A stretch of 29,461 nucleotides of DNA from Pseudomonas sp. SST3 (GCF_003325755.1 NZ_QORI02000033.1:1-29461); one strand, 5' to 3'. Shown: positions 17,486 through 28,745, counted from the first letter of the stretch. Numbers and translations: made by a program. Notes: generated by a model not told the origin, from the letters alone.

Positions 17486-17842
17486 TTACTTGCGGATCGG
17501 CTTACGCGGACCCTTACGGGTACGAGCGTTGGTCTTGGTGCGCTGACCGCGTACCGGCAGACCACGACGATGACGCAGGCCGCGGTAGCAACCCAGGTCC
17601 ATCAAGCGCTTGATCTTCATGTTGACTTCGCGACGCAGGTCACCTTCAACGATGAACTTGCCCACTTCGCCACGTAGCAGTTCGACCTGCTCGTCGGAAA
17701 GATCCTTGATTTTTGCTGCCGGATTTACACCGGTAGCTGCGCAGATAGTCTGCGCGCGAGTGCGACCAACACCATAGATGTAGGTCAGCGAGATAACAGT
17801 GTGCTTGTTATCCGGAATGTTTACGCCTGCAATACGGGCCAT
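17486..17842 (-). CDS. rpsM: 30S ribosomal protein S13
   Basis: 118 residues, [26 protein letters not shown] at the start and the basic tail [20 protein letters not shown], which reaches into the P-site tRNA region. The helix-hairpin-helix lies around residues 15-45. It is the first gene of the alpha operon; a promoter is visible about 60 bases upstream and the ribosome site is GGAG. It forms the head bridge with L5. Confidence 0.98.
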   Translation of the reverse strand: MARIAGVNIPDNKHTVISLTYIYGVGRTRAQTICAATGVNPAAKIKDLSDEQVELLRGEVGKFIVEGDLRREVNMKIKRLMDLGCYRGLRHRRGLPVRGQRTKTNARTRKGPRKPIRK

Positions 17843-17901
17843 TCAGTGAAACTCCAATTGACAGCTACCCAACGCCCCGGAAGCCAAGAAAAGGGCGCGA
17901 G

Positions 17902-17930
17902 ATACTAACGCTGTAATAACAAATAATCAA
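17902..17930 (-). promoter_or_regulatory. Probable sigma70 promoter of the alpha operon (rpsM)
   Basis: On the minus strand TTGATT (17930-17925) and TAGTAT (17907-17902) with an ideal 17-base spacer, directly after the hairpin that follows rpmJ. It gives a leader of about 50 bases before rpsM, where S4 autoregulation would act if conserved. Confidence 0.6.
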
Positions 17931-17954
17931 CCCGGCAGCGCACTAGCTGCCGGG
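17931..17954 (-). terminator. Terminator or attenuator at the end of the spc operon
   Basis: Perfect nine-base stem CCCGGCAGC (17931-17939) with GCTGCCGGG (17946-17954) and a six-base loop, 20 bases after rpmJ. On the minus strand it is followed by TTGATTATTTG, T-rich but interrupted, so termination may be partial and some transcripts may read into rpsM. Confidence 0.65.
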
Positions 17955-17973
17955 CTCGAGCTTTAGCTCACAA

Positions 17974-19447
<1,474 letters not shown>

Positions 19448-19882
19448 TTATTCCTCGAACTTGCCGCCAGCTGCTTCGATAGCCGCACGCGCACCCTTGG
19501 TGGCAGCGACGCCTTTCAGAGTTACCGCGCGACCAACCTCGCCGGACAGCATGACTTTCACACGCTGTACGTTCTGATTGATGACGTTGGCATCCTTGAG
19601 GCTCTGCACAGTTACGATGTCGCCTTGAACCTTGGCCAGCTCAGAGGTGCGTACTTCAGCACGATCCATAGCTTTCAGGGAGACGAAACCGAACTTGGGT
19701 AGACGGCGATGCAGAGGCTGTTGACCGCCTTCGAACCCGGGAGCAATCTTGCCGCCAGAGCGGGAAGTCTGACCCTTGTGACCACGGCCACCGGTCTTGC
19801 CGAGACCGCTGCCGATACCACGGCCCGGACGCAGCTTTTCGCGACGGGCACCTGGCGCAGAACGCAGATCGTTCAGTTGCAT
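19448..19882 (-). CDS. rplO: 50S ribosomal protein L15
   Basis: 144 residues. The glycine-rich N-terminal extension ([20 protein letters not shown] then QTSRSGG) snakes into the 23S rRNA and is diagnostic of uL15; the C-terminal globular part ends [20 protein letters not shown]. It starts three bases after the rpmD stop and touches secY with no gap. A late-assembly large-subunit protein. Confidence 0.98.
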   Translation of the reverse strand: MQLNDLRSAPGARREKLRPGRGIGSGLGKTGGRGHKGQTSRSGGKIAPGFEGGQQPLHRRLPKFGFVSLKAMDRAEVRTSELAKVQGDIVTVQSLKDANVINQNVQRVKVMLSGEVGRAVTLKGVAATKGARAAIEAAGGKFEE

Positions 19883-19885
19883 GGC

Positions 19886-20065
19886 TTAGCCCTCCACACG
19901 GAGCATGTAATAAGCCTTGTTGATCATGCCGCGATTTTCAGGAGTGTCCTGAACTTCGACAGTGTGACCAATGCGACGCAGACCGAGGCCCTTGACGCAA
20001 AGCTTGTGATTGGGGATACGACCGCTGACGCTTTTGATCAGCGTGACCTTGACGGTGTTAGCCAT
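19886..20065 (-). CDS. rpmD: 50S ribosomal protein L30
   Basis: 59 residues: starts [20 protein letters not shown] and ends [13 protein letters not shown]. The LIKS.SGR....K..V.GLGLRR pattern is the uL30 signature. It lies between rpsE (start two bases after its stop) and rplO, with AGGAGA in the rpsE end acting as ribosome site. Length is usual for bacteria. Confidence 0.97.
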   Translation of the reverse strand: MANTVKVTLIKSVSGRIPNHKLCVKGLGLRRIGHTVEVQDTPENRGMINKAYYMLRVEG

Positions 20066-20067
20066 GA

Positions 20068-20568
20068 TCAGGAAATCTCCTCAACGCTCTTGCCACGCTT
20101 TGCAGCGATCGACTCAGGCGACTGCATGGCTTTCAAACCCTTGAAGGTGGCATGAACCACGTTCACAGGATTGGTAGAGCCGTAGCACTTGGCCAGGACG
20201 TTCTGCACGCCAGCAACTTCCAGGATGGCGCGCATGGCACCACCGGCAATGACACCGGTACCTTCAGAAGCAGGCTGCATGTACACCTTGGAGGCGCCAT
20301 GAGCAGCCTTGGTAGCGTATTGCAGCGTGGTGCCGTTCAGATCGACCTGGATCATGTTGCGGCGAGCCGCTTCCATGGCCTTCTGAATGGCGGCCGGAAC
20401 TTCGCGGGACTTGCCACGACCGAACCCTACACGGCCCTTACCATCACCCACCACGGTCAACGCAGTGAAAGTGAAGATACGGCCACCTTTTACTGTTTTG
20501 GCGACGCGGTTAACTTGAACCAGCTTCTCAATGTAGCCTTCGTCGCGCTTTTGCTCGTTATATGCCAT
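20068..20568 (-). CDS. rpsE: 30S ribosomal protein S5
   Basis: 166 residues. The double-stranded RNA-binding-like N-terminal half carries [19 protein letters not shown] and the [18 protein letters not shown] loop; the second half has [20 protein letters not shown] and ends [13 protein letters not shown]. It sits at the mRNA entry with S3 and S4 and influences decoding accuracy; changes in the VKGGR loop cause spectinomycin resistance, and here the loop looks wild type. Confidence 0.98.
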   Translation of the reverse strand: MAYNEQKRDEGYIEKLVQVNRVAKTVKGGRIFTFTALTVVGDGKGRVGFGRGKSREVPAAIQKAMEAARRNMIQVDLNGTTLQYATKAAHGASKVYMQPASEGTGVIAGGAMRAILEVAGVQNVLAKCYGSTNPVNVVHATFKGLKAMQSPESIAAKRGKSVEEIS

Positions 20569-20571
20569 AAC

Positions 20572-20922
20572 TTAGAACTCCAGCCCGCCTTCACGAGCAG
20601 CATCAGCCAGTGCCTTAACACGACCGTGGTACTTGAAGCCAGAACGGTCGAACGCCACCTGGGTGACACCTGCGGCCTTAGCACGCTCAGCGACCAGCTG
20701 ACCAACTTTCTTGGCAGCGTCGACGTTGCCGGTGGCACCGCCGCGCAGTTCTTTGTCGAGAGTCGAGGCACTGGCCAGGACCTTGCCGCCGTCGGCCGAA
20801 AGGACCTGGGCGTAGATGTGCTGGGAAGAGCGGTACACACAAAGGCGTACGGTTTCCAGCTCGCGCATCTTCAGGCGTGCCTTGCGAGCGCGACGCAGAC
20901 GAGTAACTTTCTTTACGCTCAT
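20572..20922 (-). CDS. rplR: 50S ribosomal protein L18
   Basis: 116 residues: basic N-terminus [20 protein letters not shown], then [21 protein letters not shown] and the C-terminal [28 protein letters not shown]. It binds 5S rRNA with L5 and L25 in the central protuberance. It lies between rplF (10-base gap) and rpsE (3-base gap). Confidence 0.98.
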   Translation of the reverse strand: MSVKKVTRLRRARKARLKMRELETVRLCVYRSSQHIYAQVLSADGGKVLASASTLDKELRGGATGNVDAAKKVGQLVAERAKAAGVTQVAFDRSGFKYHGRVKALADAAREGGLEF

Positions 20923-20932
20923 TTGCTATGCC

Positions 20933-21466
20933 CTACTTCTTCTTAGCTTCTTTACGACGGACCACTTCGTCCGAGTAACGTACGCCTTTGCCCTTGTAAG
21001 GCTCTGGGCGACGGAAGTCACGGATTTCAGCGGCCACCTGACCGACCAGTTGCTTATCGACACCCTTGATCAGGATATCGGTCTGGCTGGGGGTCTCAGC
21101 GGTAACGCCTTGCGGCAGTTCATACTCCACCGGGTGCGAGAAGCCGAGAGCCAGGGACAGTACTTGACCTTTGGCTTGCGCCTTGTAACCAACACCAACC
21201 AGCTGAAGCTTGCGCTCGAAGCCTTGGCTGACGCCAATCACCATGTTGTTAACCAGCGCACGGGTGGTACCGGCCATGGCACGATTTTGCTGATCGCCAT
21301 TACGCGCAGCAAAACGGAGCTCACCGGCCTCGTGGATCACTTCCACAGACGAGTGCACGTTCAGTTCGAGAGTACCCTTGGCACCCTTCACCGAAAGCTG
21401 CTGGCCGGCCATGTTGAATTCAACACCAGCGGGCAGCTTGACGGGGTTCTTAGCAACGCGAGACAT
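20933..21466 (-). CDS. rplF: 50S ribosomal protein L6
   Basis: 177 residues: [20 protein letters not shown], two repeated alpha/beta domains, and the typical [20 protein letters not shown] and end [20 protein letters not shown]. It binds 23S rRNA near the sarcin-ricin loop. A strong GGGGGG ribosome site precedes the ATG; it follows rpsH after 12 bases. Confidence 0.98.
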   Translation of the reverse strand: MSRVAKNPVKLPAGVEFNMAGQQLSVKGAKGTLELNVHSSVEVIHEAGELRFAARNGDQQNRAMAGTTRALVNNMVIGVSQGFERKLQLVGVGYKAQAKGQVLSLALGFSHPVEYELPQGVTAETPSQTDILIKGVDKQLVGQVAAEIRDFRRPEPYKGKGVRYSDEVVRRKEAKKK

Positions 21467-21478
21467 GCTTATCCCCCC

Positions 21479-21871
21479 TTAGAACACTGTGCAGAGCACT
21501 TCGCCGCCAACGCCAGCAGCGCGAGCAGCCCGATCAGTCATCACACCTTTGTTGGTGGACACGATCGAAACACCCAGACCGCCGCGTACTTTCGGCAACT
21601 GATCAACGGATTTGTACTGGCGAAGGCCAGGACGGCTTACGCGCTTCAACTCTTCGATAACCGGACGGCCTTCGAAGTATTTGAGCTCGATAGACAGCTG
21701 CGGCTTGGCGTCGCTGCTGACGTTGTATCCTGCGATATAGCCTTCACCTTGAAGAACGTTGGCTACAGCCACCTTCAATGTGGAAGACGGCATGCTTACG
21801 ACGGACTTTTCGGCCATCTGGGCATTACGGATACGAGTTAGCATGTCCGCTAACGGGTCCTGCATACTCAT
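21479..21871 (-). CDS. rpsH: 30S ribosomal protein S8
   Basis: 130 residues: [20 protein letters not shown] and the conserved C-terminus [20 protein letters not shown] ending GGEVLCTVF. It binds helix 21 of 16S rRNA; in E. coli S8 also represses the spc operon by binding mRNA near rplE. It is separated from rpsN by 186 bases holding two terminator-like hairpins. The ribosome site is AGGAG, 20 bases after the nearer hairpin. Confidence 0.98.
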   Translation of the reverse strand: MSMQDPLADMLTRIRNAQMAEKSVVSMPSSTLKVAVANVLQGEGYIAGYNVSSDAKPQLSIELKYFEGRPVIEELKRVSRPGLRQYKSVDQLPKVRGGLGVSIVSTNKGVMTDRAARAAGVGGEVLCTVF

Positions 21872-21891
21872 GGGCGCTTGGCTCCTAATTC

Positions 21892-21914
21892 AAAAAAATA
21901 AGCCCGCTAGGGCT
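21892..21914 (-). terminator. Terminator-like hairpin directly before rpsH
   Basis: On the minus strand AGCCC (21914-21910), loop TAGC, GGGCT (21905-21901), TA, then seven T. The stem is only five bases but the T-tract is good. It lies only about 20 bases before the rpsH start, so it would act as attenuator rather than full stop. Confidence 0.5.
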
Positions 21915-21990
21915 CGTGTCGCCTGCTAGATGAGCGGACGCCTAGAGGCGTGACTCGGGCGAGCCGGACATTCTAGAGACAGTTCAGAAA

Positions 21991-22020
21991 CGAATCAAGC
22001 CCCATAAGGGGCTTGATTCG
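21991..22020 (-). terminator. Strong hairpin after rpsN
   Basis: Thirteen-base perfect stem (21991-22003 with 22008-22020) and a four-base loop, 37 bases past the rpsN stop; followed on the minus strand by TTTCTG. The short T-run suggests weak termination, an RNase-resistant mRNA end, or a processing site. Confidence 0.6.
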
Positions 22021-22057
22021 ACAACTGCGGTTCCGACAGAAACTGCCGGAGCGCCTA

Positions 22058-22363
22058 TTACCAGCTGGCTTTAACCAAACCTGGTACGTCACCACGCATT
22101 GCAGCCTGACGCAACATGTTACGTGCAAGGCCGAACTTGCGATAAACGCCATGCGGACGACCGGTCAGACGGCACCGGTTGCGCAAACGCGAAGCACTGG
22201 CGTCACGCGGCTGCTTCTGCAGCGCCACCTGAGCTTCCCAACGCGCCTCTGGAGACGACTCGGGGTTAGCGATGACCGCCTTCAGCGCAGCACGCTTCTG
22301 AGCGTACTTGGCAACCGTCTGCTGACGCTTCAGCTCGCGGTTTTTCATGCTTTGCTTAGCCAT
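22058..22363 (-). CDS. rpsN: 30S ribosomal protein S14 (long, zinc-free form)
   Basis: 101 residues: [20 protein letters not shown], a central [20 protein letters not shown] segment and the conserved end [20 protein letters not shown] then GLVKASW. The length and absence of the CxxC pairs show the C- (zinc-independent) form. It sits in the 30S head near S10 and S19. It lies between rplE (12-base gap) and the long gap before rpsH. Confidence 0.98.
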   Translation of the reverse strand: MAKQSMKNRELKRQQTVAKYAQKRAALKAVIANPESSPEARWEAQVALQKQPRDASASRLRNRCRLTGRPHGVYRKFGLARNMLRQAAMRGDVPGLVKASW

Positions 22364-22375
22364 TTCCTACTCCAA

Positions 22376-22915
22376 TTAGTTACGGAACGGGAAGTTGAAG
22401 GCACGCAGCAGCGCACGACCTTCTTCGTCCGTTCGAGCAGTAGTGGTCAGCGTGATGTCCAGACCACGCAGGGCATCGATTTTGTCGTAATCGATTTCCG
22501 GGAAAATGATCTGTTCTTTAACGCCCATGCTGTAGTTGCCGCGACCATCGAAGGACTTGGCATTCAGGCCACGGAAGTCGCGAACCCGAGGCAGGGAGAT
22601 CGAAAGCAGACGATCCAGGAATTCATACATACGATCACTGCGCAGCGTCACCTTGACACCGATCGGCCAACCTTCACGGACCTTGAAGCCAGCGATGGAT
22701 TTGCGAGCGTGAGTCACGACGACCTTTTGGCCGGTGATCTTTTCCAGGTCGGCAACTGCGTTGTCGATGATCTTCTTGTCACCGATCGCTTCGCCGATAC
22801 CCATGTTCAGGGTGATCTTGGTGATGCGCGGAACTTCCATCACGTTGCCAAGCTGAAGCTCTTCCTTCAACTTGGGAGCGATTTGCTTCCGATAAACTTC
22901 TTTTAGTCGTGCCAT
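22376..22915 (-). CDS. rplE: 50S ribosomal protein L5
   Basis: 179 residues: [40 protein letters not shown], and the C-terminal [20 protein letters not shown] then [20 protein letters not shown]. It binds 5S rRNA and contacts S13 and P-site tRNA. It follows rplX after 19 bases with only a weak ribosome site, so translation may be coupled. Confidence 0.98.
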   Translation of the reverse strand: MARLKEVYRKQIAPKLKEELQLGNVMEVPRITKITLNMGIGEAIGDKKIIDNAVADLEKITGQKVVVTHARKSIAGFKVREGWPIGVKVTLRSDRMYEFLDRLLSISLPRVRDFRGLNAKSFDGRGNYSMGVKEQIIFPEIDYDKIDALRGLDITLTTTARTDEEGRALLRAFNFPFRN

Positions 22916-22934
22916 GGTTATCTACCTAGCAGTC

Positions 22935-23249
22935 TCAAGCTTCAACCGGCTTTTGGGTCGACTTGAAGACACGAATTTTCTTGCCGTCTTCTACTTTGAA
23001 ACCAACGCGGTCAGCCTTGTTGGTTTCGCCATTGAAGATAGCGACGTTAGAGGCGTGCAGAGGAGCCTCTTTTTCGACGATACCGCCCTGAACGCCCGAC
23101 ATCGGGTTCGGCTTGGTATGGCGCTTCACGAGATTGATACCACCGACAACCAGACGGTTGTCGGCGAGAACCCGGAGCACCTTACCGCGCTTGCCCTTGT
23201 CTTTGCCGGCGATGACGATGATCTCGTCGTTGCGACGAATCTTTTGCAT
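22935..23249 (-). CDS. rplX: 50S ribosomal protein L24
   Basis: 104 residues with a KOW motif at 8-35 ([20 protein letters not shown]) and the conserved [20 protein letters not shown]. It starts 50S assembly on 23S domain I and sits near the tunnel exit. AAGGAG precedes the ATG; the gap from rplN is 11 bases. Confidence 0.98.
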   Translation of the reverse strand: MQKIRRNDEIIVIAGKDKGKRGKVLRVLADNRLVVGGINLVKRHTKPNPMSGVQGGIVEKEAPLHASNVAIFNGETNKADRVGFKVEDGKKIRVFKSTQKPVEA

Positions 23250-23260
23250 GCGGCTTCTCC

Positions 23261-23629
23261 TTACAGCACTTCAGGCGCGAGCGAGACGATCTTCATGAAC
23301 TTCTCAGAACGAAGCTCACGAGTCACCGGCCCGAAAATACGGGTGCCAATAGGCTCCTGCTTGTTGTTCAGCAGAACAGCAGCGTTGCCATCGAAGCGGA
23401 TGATGGAGCCGTCCGGACGACGAACACCGTGACGGGTGCGGACCACAACTGCAGTCATCACCTGGCCCTTCTTGACCTTGCCACGAGGAATCGCTTCCTT
23501 GACGGTAACCTTGATGATGTCGCCGATGCCGGCGTAACGGCGGTGGGAACCGCCGAGCACCTTGATACACATGACGCGACGAGCGCCACTGTTATCCGCC
23601 ACATCGAGCATTGATTGAGTCTGAATCAT
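23261..23629 (-). CDS. rplN: 50S ribosomal protein L14
   Basis: 122 residues: [40 protein letters not shown] and [17 protein letters not shown] centre; the end [20 protein letters not shown] is typical. It makes bridge B8 with 16S rRNA and is the docking site of the silencing factor RsfS. Starts the classical spc operon, but here no separate promoter is visible in the 23-base gap to rpsQ. Confidence 0.98.
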   Translation of the reverse strand: MIQTQSMLDVADNSGARRVMCIKVLGGSHRRYAGIGDIIKVTVKEAIPRGKVKKGQVMTAVVVRTRHGVRRPDGSIIRFDGNAAVLLNNKQEPIGTRIFGPVTRELRSEKFMKIVSLAPEVL

Positions 23630-23652
23630 ATAATTTCTCCGACCCCTAGCCC

Positions 23653-23919
23653 TTAGACTTCGACGGCACGTTCGACGACATCAACCAACATCCAGCACTT
23701 GGTCTTCGCCAGAGGACGAGTCTCACGAATCGTGACCTTGTCACCGATACGGCACTGGTTGGTTTCGTCGTGGGCGTGCAGTTTGGTCGAACGCTTCACG
23801 TATTTACCGTAGATCGGGTGCTTGACGCGACGCTCGATCAGAACGGTGATGCTTTTGTCCATCTTGTCGCTGACGACGCGGCCAGTCAGCGTGCGGACAG
23901 TTTTTTCAACTTCAGCCAT
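23653..23919 (-). CDS. rpsQ: 30S ribosomal protein S17
   Basis: 88 residues from ATG at 23919 ([20 protein letters not shown]). An upstream GTG at 23925 overlaps the rpmC stop and would add only two residues; the ATG gives the usual length. The OB-fold protein has [20 protein letters not shown] and [19 protein letters not shown] primary 16S binder in the 30S body. It starts two bases after the rpmC stop. Confidence 0.97.
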   Translation of the reverse strand: MAEVEKTVRTLTGRVVSDKMDKSITVLIERRVKHPIYGKYVKRSTKLHAHDETNQCRIGDKVTIRETRPLAKTKCWMLVDVVERAVEV

Positions 23920-23921
23920 GA

Positions 23922-24113
23922 TCACTTACCTGCCTGCTGGTTGAGCACAGTCTTGACACGAGCGATGTCGCGCTTGACTTGCGAGAGCAGGTGAGACTGC
24001 CCCAACTGGCCAGTTGCTTTCTGCATACGCAGATTGAACTGGTCGCGCAGCAGCTCGAGCAATTGCTCGTTCAGCTGCTGAGCGGATTTTTCACGAAGCT
24101 CATTCGCTTTCAT
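23922..24113 (-). CDS. rpmC: 50S ribosomal protein L29
   Basis: 63 residues from ATG at 24113 ([20 protein letters not shown]), overlapping the rplP TGA by one base (TGATG); an upstream GTG would add one residue. Two long helices with [17 protein letters not shown] and the end [14 protein letters not shown]. It lies by the tunnel exit next to L23, near the SRP and trigger factor docking site. Confidence 0.97.
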   Translation of the reverse strand: MKANELREKSAQQLNEQLLELLRDQFNLRMQKATGQLGQSHLLSQVKRDIARVKTVLNQQAGK

Positions 24114-24526
24114 CACATCACCGTCCGCTTAACAAAGGAGGTGGCGAGCGGCAGCTTTGCAGCAGCCAGGGCGAATGCCTCACGCGCCAGCTCTTCGGAA
24201 ACACCCTCGATCTCGTAGAGCACCTTGCCCGGTTGAATCTGGGCTACCCAGTACTCAACGTTACCCTTACCTTTACCCATCCGGACTTCCAGAGGCTTCT
24301 TGGTGACAGGTTTGTCGGGGAATACGCGGATCCAGATTTTGCCGCCACGCTTCACATGACGGGTCAACGCACGACGTGCGGACTCGATCTGGCGCGCAGT
24401 GAGACGACCACGAGCGACAGACTTCAGAGCGAACTCGCCGAAGCTGACTTTGCTACCGCGCTGTGCCAGGCCACGGTTGTGACCCGTCATCTGCTTGCGG
24501 AATTTTGTACGCTTTGGTTGCAACAT
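24113..24526 (-). CDS. rplP: 50S ribosomal protein L16
   Basis: 137 residues: [40 protein letters not shown] and [20 protein letters not shown]. It helps position A-site tRNA at the peptidyl transferase region. In E. coli Arg81 is hydroxylated by YcfD/RoxA, and here the [13 protein letters not shown] segment following it is conserved. AAGGAG precedes the start; the end overlaps rpmC by one base. Confidence 0.98.
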   Translation of the reverse strand: MLQPKRTKFRKQMTGHNRGLAQRGSKVSFGEFALKSVARGRLTARQIESARRALTRHVKRGGKIWIRVFPDKPVTKKPLEVRMGKGKGNVEYWVAQIQPGKVLYEIEGVSEELAREAFALAAAKLPLATSFVKRTVM

Positions 24527-24538
24527 TTGGCGTACTCC

Positions 24539-25225
24539 TTACTTGGCAGCTTTTTTACGAGGCGCAGGCGCTTGAGGCTTGAGCTCTTCATGGCGACCAC
24601 CAATCACTTCGCCTTTGAAGATCCAGACCTTGACGCCGATCACACCATAAGTGGTGTGCGCTTCGTAGGTGTTGTAGTCGATATCGGCACGCAGGGTGTG
24701 CAGCGGCACACGACCTTCCCGATACCATTCCGTACGGGCAATTTCAGCCCCACCCAGACGACCGCTAACCTGGATTTTGATCCCTTTGGCGCCAATGCGG
24801 ATCGCGTTTTGTACGGCGCGCTTCATGGCGCGACGGAACATCACGCGACGCTCCAACTGTTGAGCGACGTTCTGTGCTACCAGCATTGCATCGAGTTCCG
24901 GCTTGCGGATTTCTTCGATGTTGATGTGCACAGGCACACCCATTTTTTTGGTCAGGTCCTGACGCAGCTTCTCAACATCTTCACCTTTCTTGCCGATCAC
25001 GATGCCGGGACGAGCGGTATGGATGGTGATACGTGCTGTCTGAGCCGGACGATGGATATCGATACGGCTTACGGACGCGCTTTTTAATTTGTCTTGGAGG
25101 TACTCACGCACATTCAGATCTGCAAGCAGATAATCGGCGTACGTACGACCGTCTGCGTACCAGACGGAGGTGTGCTCCTTGACGATTCCCAGGCGAATGC
25201 CAGTGGGATGTACTTTCTGACCCAT
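24539..25225 (-). CDS. rpsC: 30S ribosomal protein S3
   Basis: 228 residues from ATG at 25225 ([20 protein letters not shown]) with GGAG ahead; an in-frame extension to 25309 lies inside rplV and is rejected. The KH domain (about 40-105) has the GxxG loop in [18 protein letters not shown]. The C-terminal domain includes [20 protein letters not shown], the mRNA-entry helicase region. It ends in a basic Ala/Lys/Pro-rich tail. Confidence 0.98.
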   Translation of the reverse strand: MGQKVHPTGIRLGIVKEHTSVWYADGRTYADYLLADLNVREYLQDKLKSASVSRIDIHRPAQTARITIHTARPGIVIGKKGEDVEKLRQDLTKKMGVPVHINIEEIRKPELDAMLVAQNVAQQLERRVMFRRAMKRAVQNAIRIGAKGIKIQVSGRLGGAEIARTEWYREGRVPLHTLRADIDYNTYEAHTTYGVIGVKVWIFKGEVIGGRHEELKPQAPAPRKKAAK

Positions 25226-25238
25226 CTGATCGACTCCG

Positions 25239-25571
25239 TTACTTGTCCGCAACCTTGACAGTGATATGGCAAGACCGCTTGACGATGCGATCAGCGCGGC
25301 CCTTGGCACGCGGCATGATGCGCTTAAGCGAACGCCCCTCGTTGACGAAAACGGTAGAGACCTTCAGGTCGTCCACGTCAGCGCCTTCGTTGTGCTCGGC
25401 GTTGGCCACAGCCGACTCCAGCACCTTCTTCATGATCTCGGCGGCTTTCTTACTGCTGAAAGCCAGCAGGTTGAGCGCTTCGCCCACCTTCTTCCCGCGG
25501 ATCTGGTCGGCGACCAGGCGGGCTTTCTGGGCGGAGATGCGAGCGCCCGACAACTTAGCGGCTACTTCCAT
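25239..25571 (-). CDS. rplV: 50S ribosomal protein L22
   Basis: 110 residues: [20 protein letters not shown] and, at the end, the extended hairpin segment [20 protein letters not shown] that lines the exit tunnel, where macrolide-resistance changes arise. The hairpin looks wild type. It lies between rpsS and rpsC with gaps of 13 bases on both sides. Confidence 0.98.
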
Positions 25572-25584
25572 CTTTCCTTACCCC

Positions 25585-25860
25585 TTAGCGCTTGCCTTTC
25601 TTGTCCGCTACGTGCCCGCGATAAGTGCGGGTACCAGCGAACTCGCCGAGTTTGTGACCGACCATGTCTTCGCTCACAAGAACGGGAACATGTTGACGGC
25701 CGTTATGCACAGCGATGGTCAGACCGACCATTTGCGGCAGGATCATCGAACGACGCGACCAAGTTTTAACCGGTTTGCGATCATTCTTTTCCATCGCCAC
25801 TTCGACCTTCTTCAATAGGTGAAGATCGATAAAAGGACCTTTTTTCAGAGAACGCGGCAC
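25585..25860 (-). CDS. rpsS: 30S ribosomal protein S19
   Basis: 91 residues from a GTG start (25860), [20 protein letters not shown], then [20 protein letters not shown] and [20 protein letters not shown]. It forms the 30S head with S13 near the A site. GAGG precedes the GTG; the rare start codon is unusual in this otherwise ATG-started operon but gives the standard length. Confidence 0.97.
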   Translation of the reverse strand: MPRSLKKGPFIDLHLLKKVEVAMEKNDRKPVKTWSRRSMILPQMVGLTIAVHNGRQHVPVLVSEDMVGHKLGEFAGTRTYRGHVADKKGKR

Positions 25861-25876
25861 TGTCGTATCCCTCTAG

Positions 25877-26698
25877 TTACTTGCGACGACGGACGATCAT
25901 GTTATCGGTGCGCTTGTTAGAGCGGGTCTTCGCGCCCTTGGTCGGGAAGCCCCATGGCGACACCGGATGACGACCACCGGAGGTACGACCCTCACCACCA
26001 CCGTGGGGGTGATCGACCGGGTTCATTGCCACACCGCGAACGGTCGGGCGAACACCACGCCAGCGCTTGGCACCCGCCTTACCCAGCGAACGCAGGCTGT
26101 GCTCGGAGTTCGAGACTTCACCCAGGGTCGCACGGCACTCGGCCAGCACTTTGCGCATCTCGCCGGAGCGAAGACGCAGCGTTACGTAAGCACCCTCACG
26201 CGCGACCAGCTGAGCCGAAGCACCAGCGGAGCGAGCAATCTGGGCACCCTTACCCGGCTTCAGCTCGACACCGTGAACGGTGGAACCCAGCGGGATGTTG
26301 CGCAGCGGCAAGCTGTTACCAGCCTTGATCGGCGCGTTGACGCCGGAGAGCAGCTGATCGCCAGCACTCACGCCCTTCGGGGCGATGATGTAACGGCGCT
26401 CACCGTCCGCGTACTTGAGCAACGCAATGTGCGCAGTACGGTTCGGATCGTATTCGACGCGCTCGACGATGGCCGGAATGCCATCCTTGTTGCGACGAAA
26501 ATCGACCAGACGGTAATGCTGCTTGTGACCACCACCGATGTGACGAGTGGTGATGCGACCGTTGTTGTTACGACCGCCAGACTTCGACTTCTTCTCGAGC
26601 AGCGGAGCATAAGGAGCGCCTTTGTGCAGCTCCTGACCGACCACTTTGACCACAAAACGGCGGCCTGCGGAAGTCGGTTTGCATTTAACAATTGCCAT
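25877..26698 (-). CDS. rplB: 50S ribosomal protein L2
   Basis: 273 residues: [40 protein letters not shown], and the C-terminal signature [20 protein letters not shown] including the conserved His of the peptidyl transferase neighbourhood. It is needed for subunit joining and catalysis. It lies 14 bases after rplW. No anomalies. Confidence 0.98.
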   Translation of the reverse strand: MAIVKCKPTSAGRRFVVKVVGQELHKGAPYAPLLEKKSKSGGRNNNGRITTRHIGGGHKQHYRLVDFRRNKDGIPAIVERVEYDPNRTAHIALLKYADGERRYIIAPKGVSAGDQLLSGVNAPIKAGNSLPLRNIPLGSTVHGVELKPGKGAQIARSAGASAQLVAREGAYVTLRLRSGEMRKVLAECRATLGEVSNSEHSLRSLGKAGAKRWRGVRPTVRGVAMNPVDHPHGGGEGRTSGGRHPVSPWGFPTKGAKTRSNKRTDNMIVRRRK

Positions 26699-26712
26699 GA
26701 TGCACCCCTTCC

Positions 26713-27012
26713 TTACTCAGCGTTGCCGGAGAAATCGAGATCCTGGCCCGGCTGAAGCGCGATGTATGCCTTCTTCCAATCGTTGCGCTTGCCCAGACCG
26801 CGAGCGGTACGCTTGGTCTTGCCCTGAACATTCAGGGTGCTGACCTTGGCGACCTTCACGTTGAACAGGCTTTCGACGGCCTTCTTGATTTCCAGCTTGG
26901 TTGCATCAGTAGCAACCTTGAAAACGAACTGGCTCTTGCTGTCAGCCAGCATGGTTGCCTTCTCGGAGACGTGCGGACCAAGCAGGACTTTGAATACGCG
27001 TTCCTGGTTCAT
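26713..27012 (-). CDS. rplW: 50S ribosomal protein L23
   Basis: 99 residues: [40 protein letters not shown] and the end [20 protein letters not shown]. It surrounds the tunnel exit and is the docking point for trigger factor and SRP. Its ATG overlaps the rplD stop (ATGA), so the two are translationally coupled. Confidence 0.98.
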   Translation of the reverse strand: MNQERVFKVLLGPHVSEKATMLADSKSQFVFKVATDATKLEIKKAVESLFNVKVAKVSTLNVQGKTKRTARGLGKRNDWKKAYIALQPGQDLDFSGNAE

Positions 27013-27611
27013 CCCAGCAGCTCCTCGAATTTCTTCACAGCCGACACGGTGATCAACACCTTGTCATAGGCGATCAGGCTGACTGGATCGGAACCTTGAA
27101 CGTCACGAACATCGACGTGCGGCAGGTTGCGAGCCGCCAGGTACAGGTTCTGATCGACAGCATCGGAAACGATCAGTACGTCATTCAGACCCATACCGGT
27201 CAGCTTGTTGGCAAGCAGCTTGGTCTTGGGGCTGTCGACGGCGAAATCTTCAACGACGACCAGACGCTCGGAACGAACCAGTTCGGAAAGAATGGAACGC
27301 AGCGCTGCGCGGTACATCTTCTTGTTGAGCTTCTGCTCATGGTTCTGCGGACGAGCGGCGAAGGTTACGCCACCACCACGCCAGATCGGACCACGCGAGG
27401 TACCCGCACGCGCGCGACCAGTACCTTTTTGACGCCAGGGACGCTTACCGCCACCCGAGACATCGGAGCGAGTCTTCTGCTGCTTGCTGCCCTGACGACC
27501 GCCAGCCATATAGGCGACGACTGCCTGGTGCACCAGGGTCTCGTTGAACTCACCACCAAAGGTTTGCTCGGAGACTTCGATGGCTTGTGCGCCATTTACA
27601 TTCAGTTGCAT
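27009..27611 (-). CDS. rplD: 50S ribosomal protein L4
   Basis: 200 residues: [20 protein letters not shown], the tunnel loop [20 protein letters not shown] (macrolide-contact site, wild-type in appearance) and [20 protein letters not shown]. In E. coli L4 also represses the S10 operon through the leader. The leader here is only about 60 bases, much shorter than in E. coli, so the same mechanism may not apply. GGGGGAG precedes the ATG. Confidence 0.98.
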   Translation of the reverse strand: MQLNVNGAQAIEVSEQTFGGEFNETLVHQAVVAYMAGGRQGSKQQKTRSDVSGGGKRPWRQKGTGRARAGTSRGPIWRGGGVTFAARPQNHEQKLNKKMYRAALRSILSELVRSERLVVVEDFAVDSPKTKLLANKLTGMGLNDVLIVSDAVDQNLYLAARNLPHVDVRDVQGSDPVSLIAYDKVLITVSAVKKFEELLG

Positions 27612-27623
27612 GTGAACTCCCCC

Positions 27624-28259
27624 TTACCCGCGAGCCTTGGCGGCCGGACGCACGACAACGTCACCACCCGTGGCGCCGGGCACAGCGCCCTTCACCAGCA
27701 GCAGGTTACGCTCTGCATCGACACGCACGATTTCCAGGGACTGCACGGTTACGCGCTCGGCGCCCATGTGCCCGGACATCTTCTTGCCCTTGAAAACACG
27801 ACCAGGAGTCTGGCACTGGCCAATCGAACCCGGAACGCGGTGGGATACGGAGTTACCGTGGGTATTGTCTTGACCACGGAAGTTCCAGCGCTTGATGGTA
27901 CCGGCAAAGCCTTTACCCTTGGACTGACCGGTGACATCCACCATCTGCCCAGCCTGGAAAATCTCGGCATTAATCTGATCACCAGCCTGGAACTCCTCGC
28001 CATCGAGACGAAATTCCCAGACGCCGCGACCGGCAGCCACATTCGCCTTGGCGAAATGACCGGCCTGAGCCTTGGTGACACGAGAGGCGCGACGCTCACC
28101 GACAGTAACCTGCACAGCGCGATAGCCATCGCTTTCTTCATTCTTGAACTGGGTGACGCGATTCGGCTCGATCTCGATGACCGTAACCGGAACAGAGACA
28201 CCATCTTCGGTGAAAACGCGGGTCATGCCGCATTTACGACCGACTACACCAATAGTCAT
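27624..28259 (-). CDS. rplC: 50S ribosomal protein L3
   Basis: 211 residues: [20 protein letters not shown], the long loop [20 protein letters not shown] then [20 protein letters not shown] and GKKMSGHMG. The glutamine in the GQCQTPG loop is the residue methylated by PrmB in E. coli. It starts 50S assembly and reaches the peptidyl transferase centre. It follows rpsJ after 81 bases, an unusually long gap that includes a short hairpin. Confidence 0.98.
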   Translation of the reverse strand: MTIGVVGRKCGMTRVFTEDGVSVPVTVIEIEPNRVTQFKNEESDGYRAVQVTVGERRASRVTKAQAGHFAKANVAAGRGVWEFRLDGEEFQAGDQINAEIFQAGQMVDVTGQSKGKGFAGTIKRWNFRGQDNTHGNSVSHRVPGSIGQCQTPGRVFKGKKMSGHMGAERVTVQSLEIVRVDAERNLLLVKGAVPGATGGDVVVRPAAKARG

Positions 28260-28340
28260 GTTGTAACCTCTTGAGTGTACGGGGCTTTCACCCGCTATGG
28301 CCGCCCATTTCAGAGCGTTACACGACTAAAACTCTTGGTT

Positions 28341-28652
28341 TTAGCCGAGGCTGATCTGCACTTCCACGCCAGCCGCAAGATCAAGCTTCATCAGCGCATC
28401 GACGGTTTTGTCGGTCGGCTGAACAATGTCCAGCACACGCTTATGAGTACGGATCTCATACTGGTCGCGCGCGTCTTTGTTGACGTGCGGAGAAACCAGA
28501 ACAGTGAACCGCTCTTTGCGGGTCGGCAGTGGAATCGGACCACGCACCTGAGCACCAGTACGCTTCGCGGTTTCCACGATTTCCTGGGTTGATTGATCGA
28601 TCAGGCGATGGTCAAAAGCCTTCAACCGAATACGGATTTGTTGGTTTTGCAT
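28341..28652 (-). CDS. rpsJ: 30S ribosomal protein S10 (transcription antitermination factor NusE)
   Basis: 103 residues from ATG at 28652 ([20 protein letters not shown]) with GAGG ahead; an in-frame extension to 28670 lacks support. Contains [20 protein letters not shown] and the [20 protein letters not shown] end. It sits in the 30S head and, with NusB, binds boxA RNA and NusG. First gene of the S10 operon, with its own promoter after the tuf terminator. Confidence 0.98.
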
Positions 28653-28716
28653 TTTGACCTCAGACTCCAATTAGCCATCCCTACCAAACGCAATACGCCC
28701 GGTAAAAGGAGGCGCA

Positions 28717-28745
28717 ATTGTACGGATGCGTCTAGGGGGTGTCAA
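28717..28745 (-). promoter_or_regulatory. Sigma70 promoter of the S10 operon
   Basis: On the minus strand a perfect TTGACA (28745-28740), 17-base spacer and TACAAT (28722-28717), differing at one base from TATAAT. It lies between the tuf terminator and rpsJ and gives a leader of about 60 bases. Confidence 0.85.

Larger units (their letters stand above)
21872..22057 (-). promoter_or_regulatory. Long structured rpsN-rpsH intergenic region
   Basis: 186 bases within an operon whose other gaps are mostly under 30. On the minus strand it holds first a 13-bp perfect hairpin (22020-21991, loop TTAT, then TTTC), then an ACGCCT/AGGCGT palindrome (about 21938-21951), and last a short GC stem with seven T (21914-21892). 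No open frame of note. Probably regulates how much transcription or mRNA continues into rpsH. Confidence 0.55.

Noticed and set aside
25226..25309. N-terminal extension of S3 into rplV
   Set aside because: Family start [12 protein letters not shown] with a ribosome site is at 25225; the extension is the rplV end in another frame.
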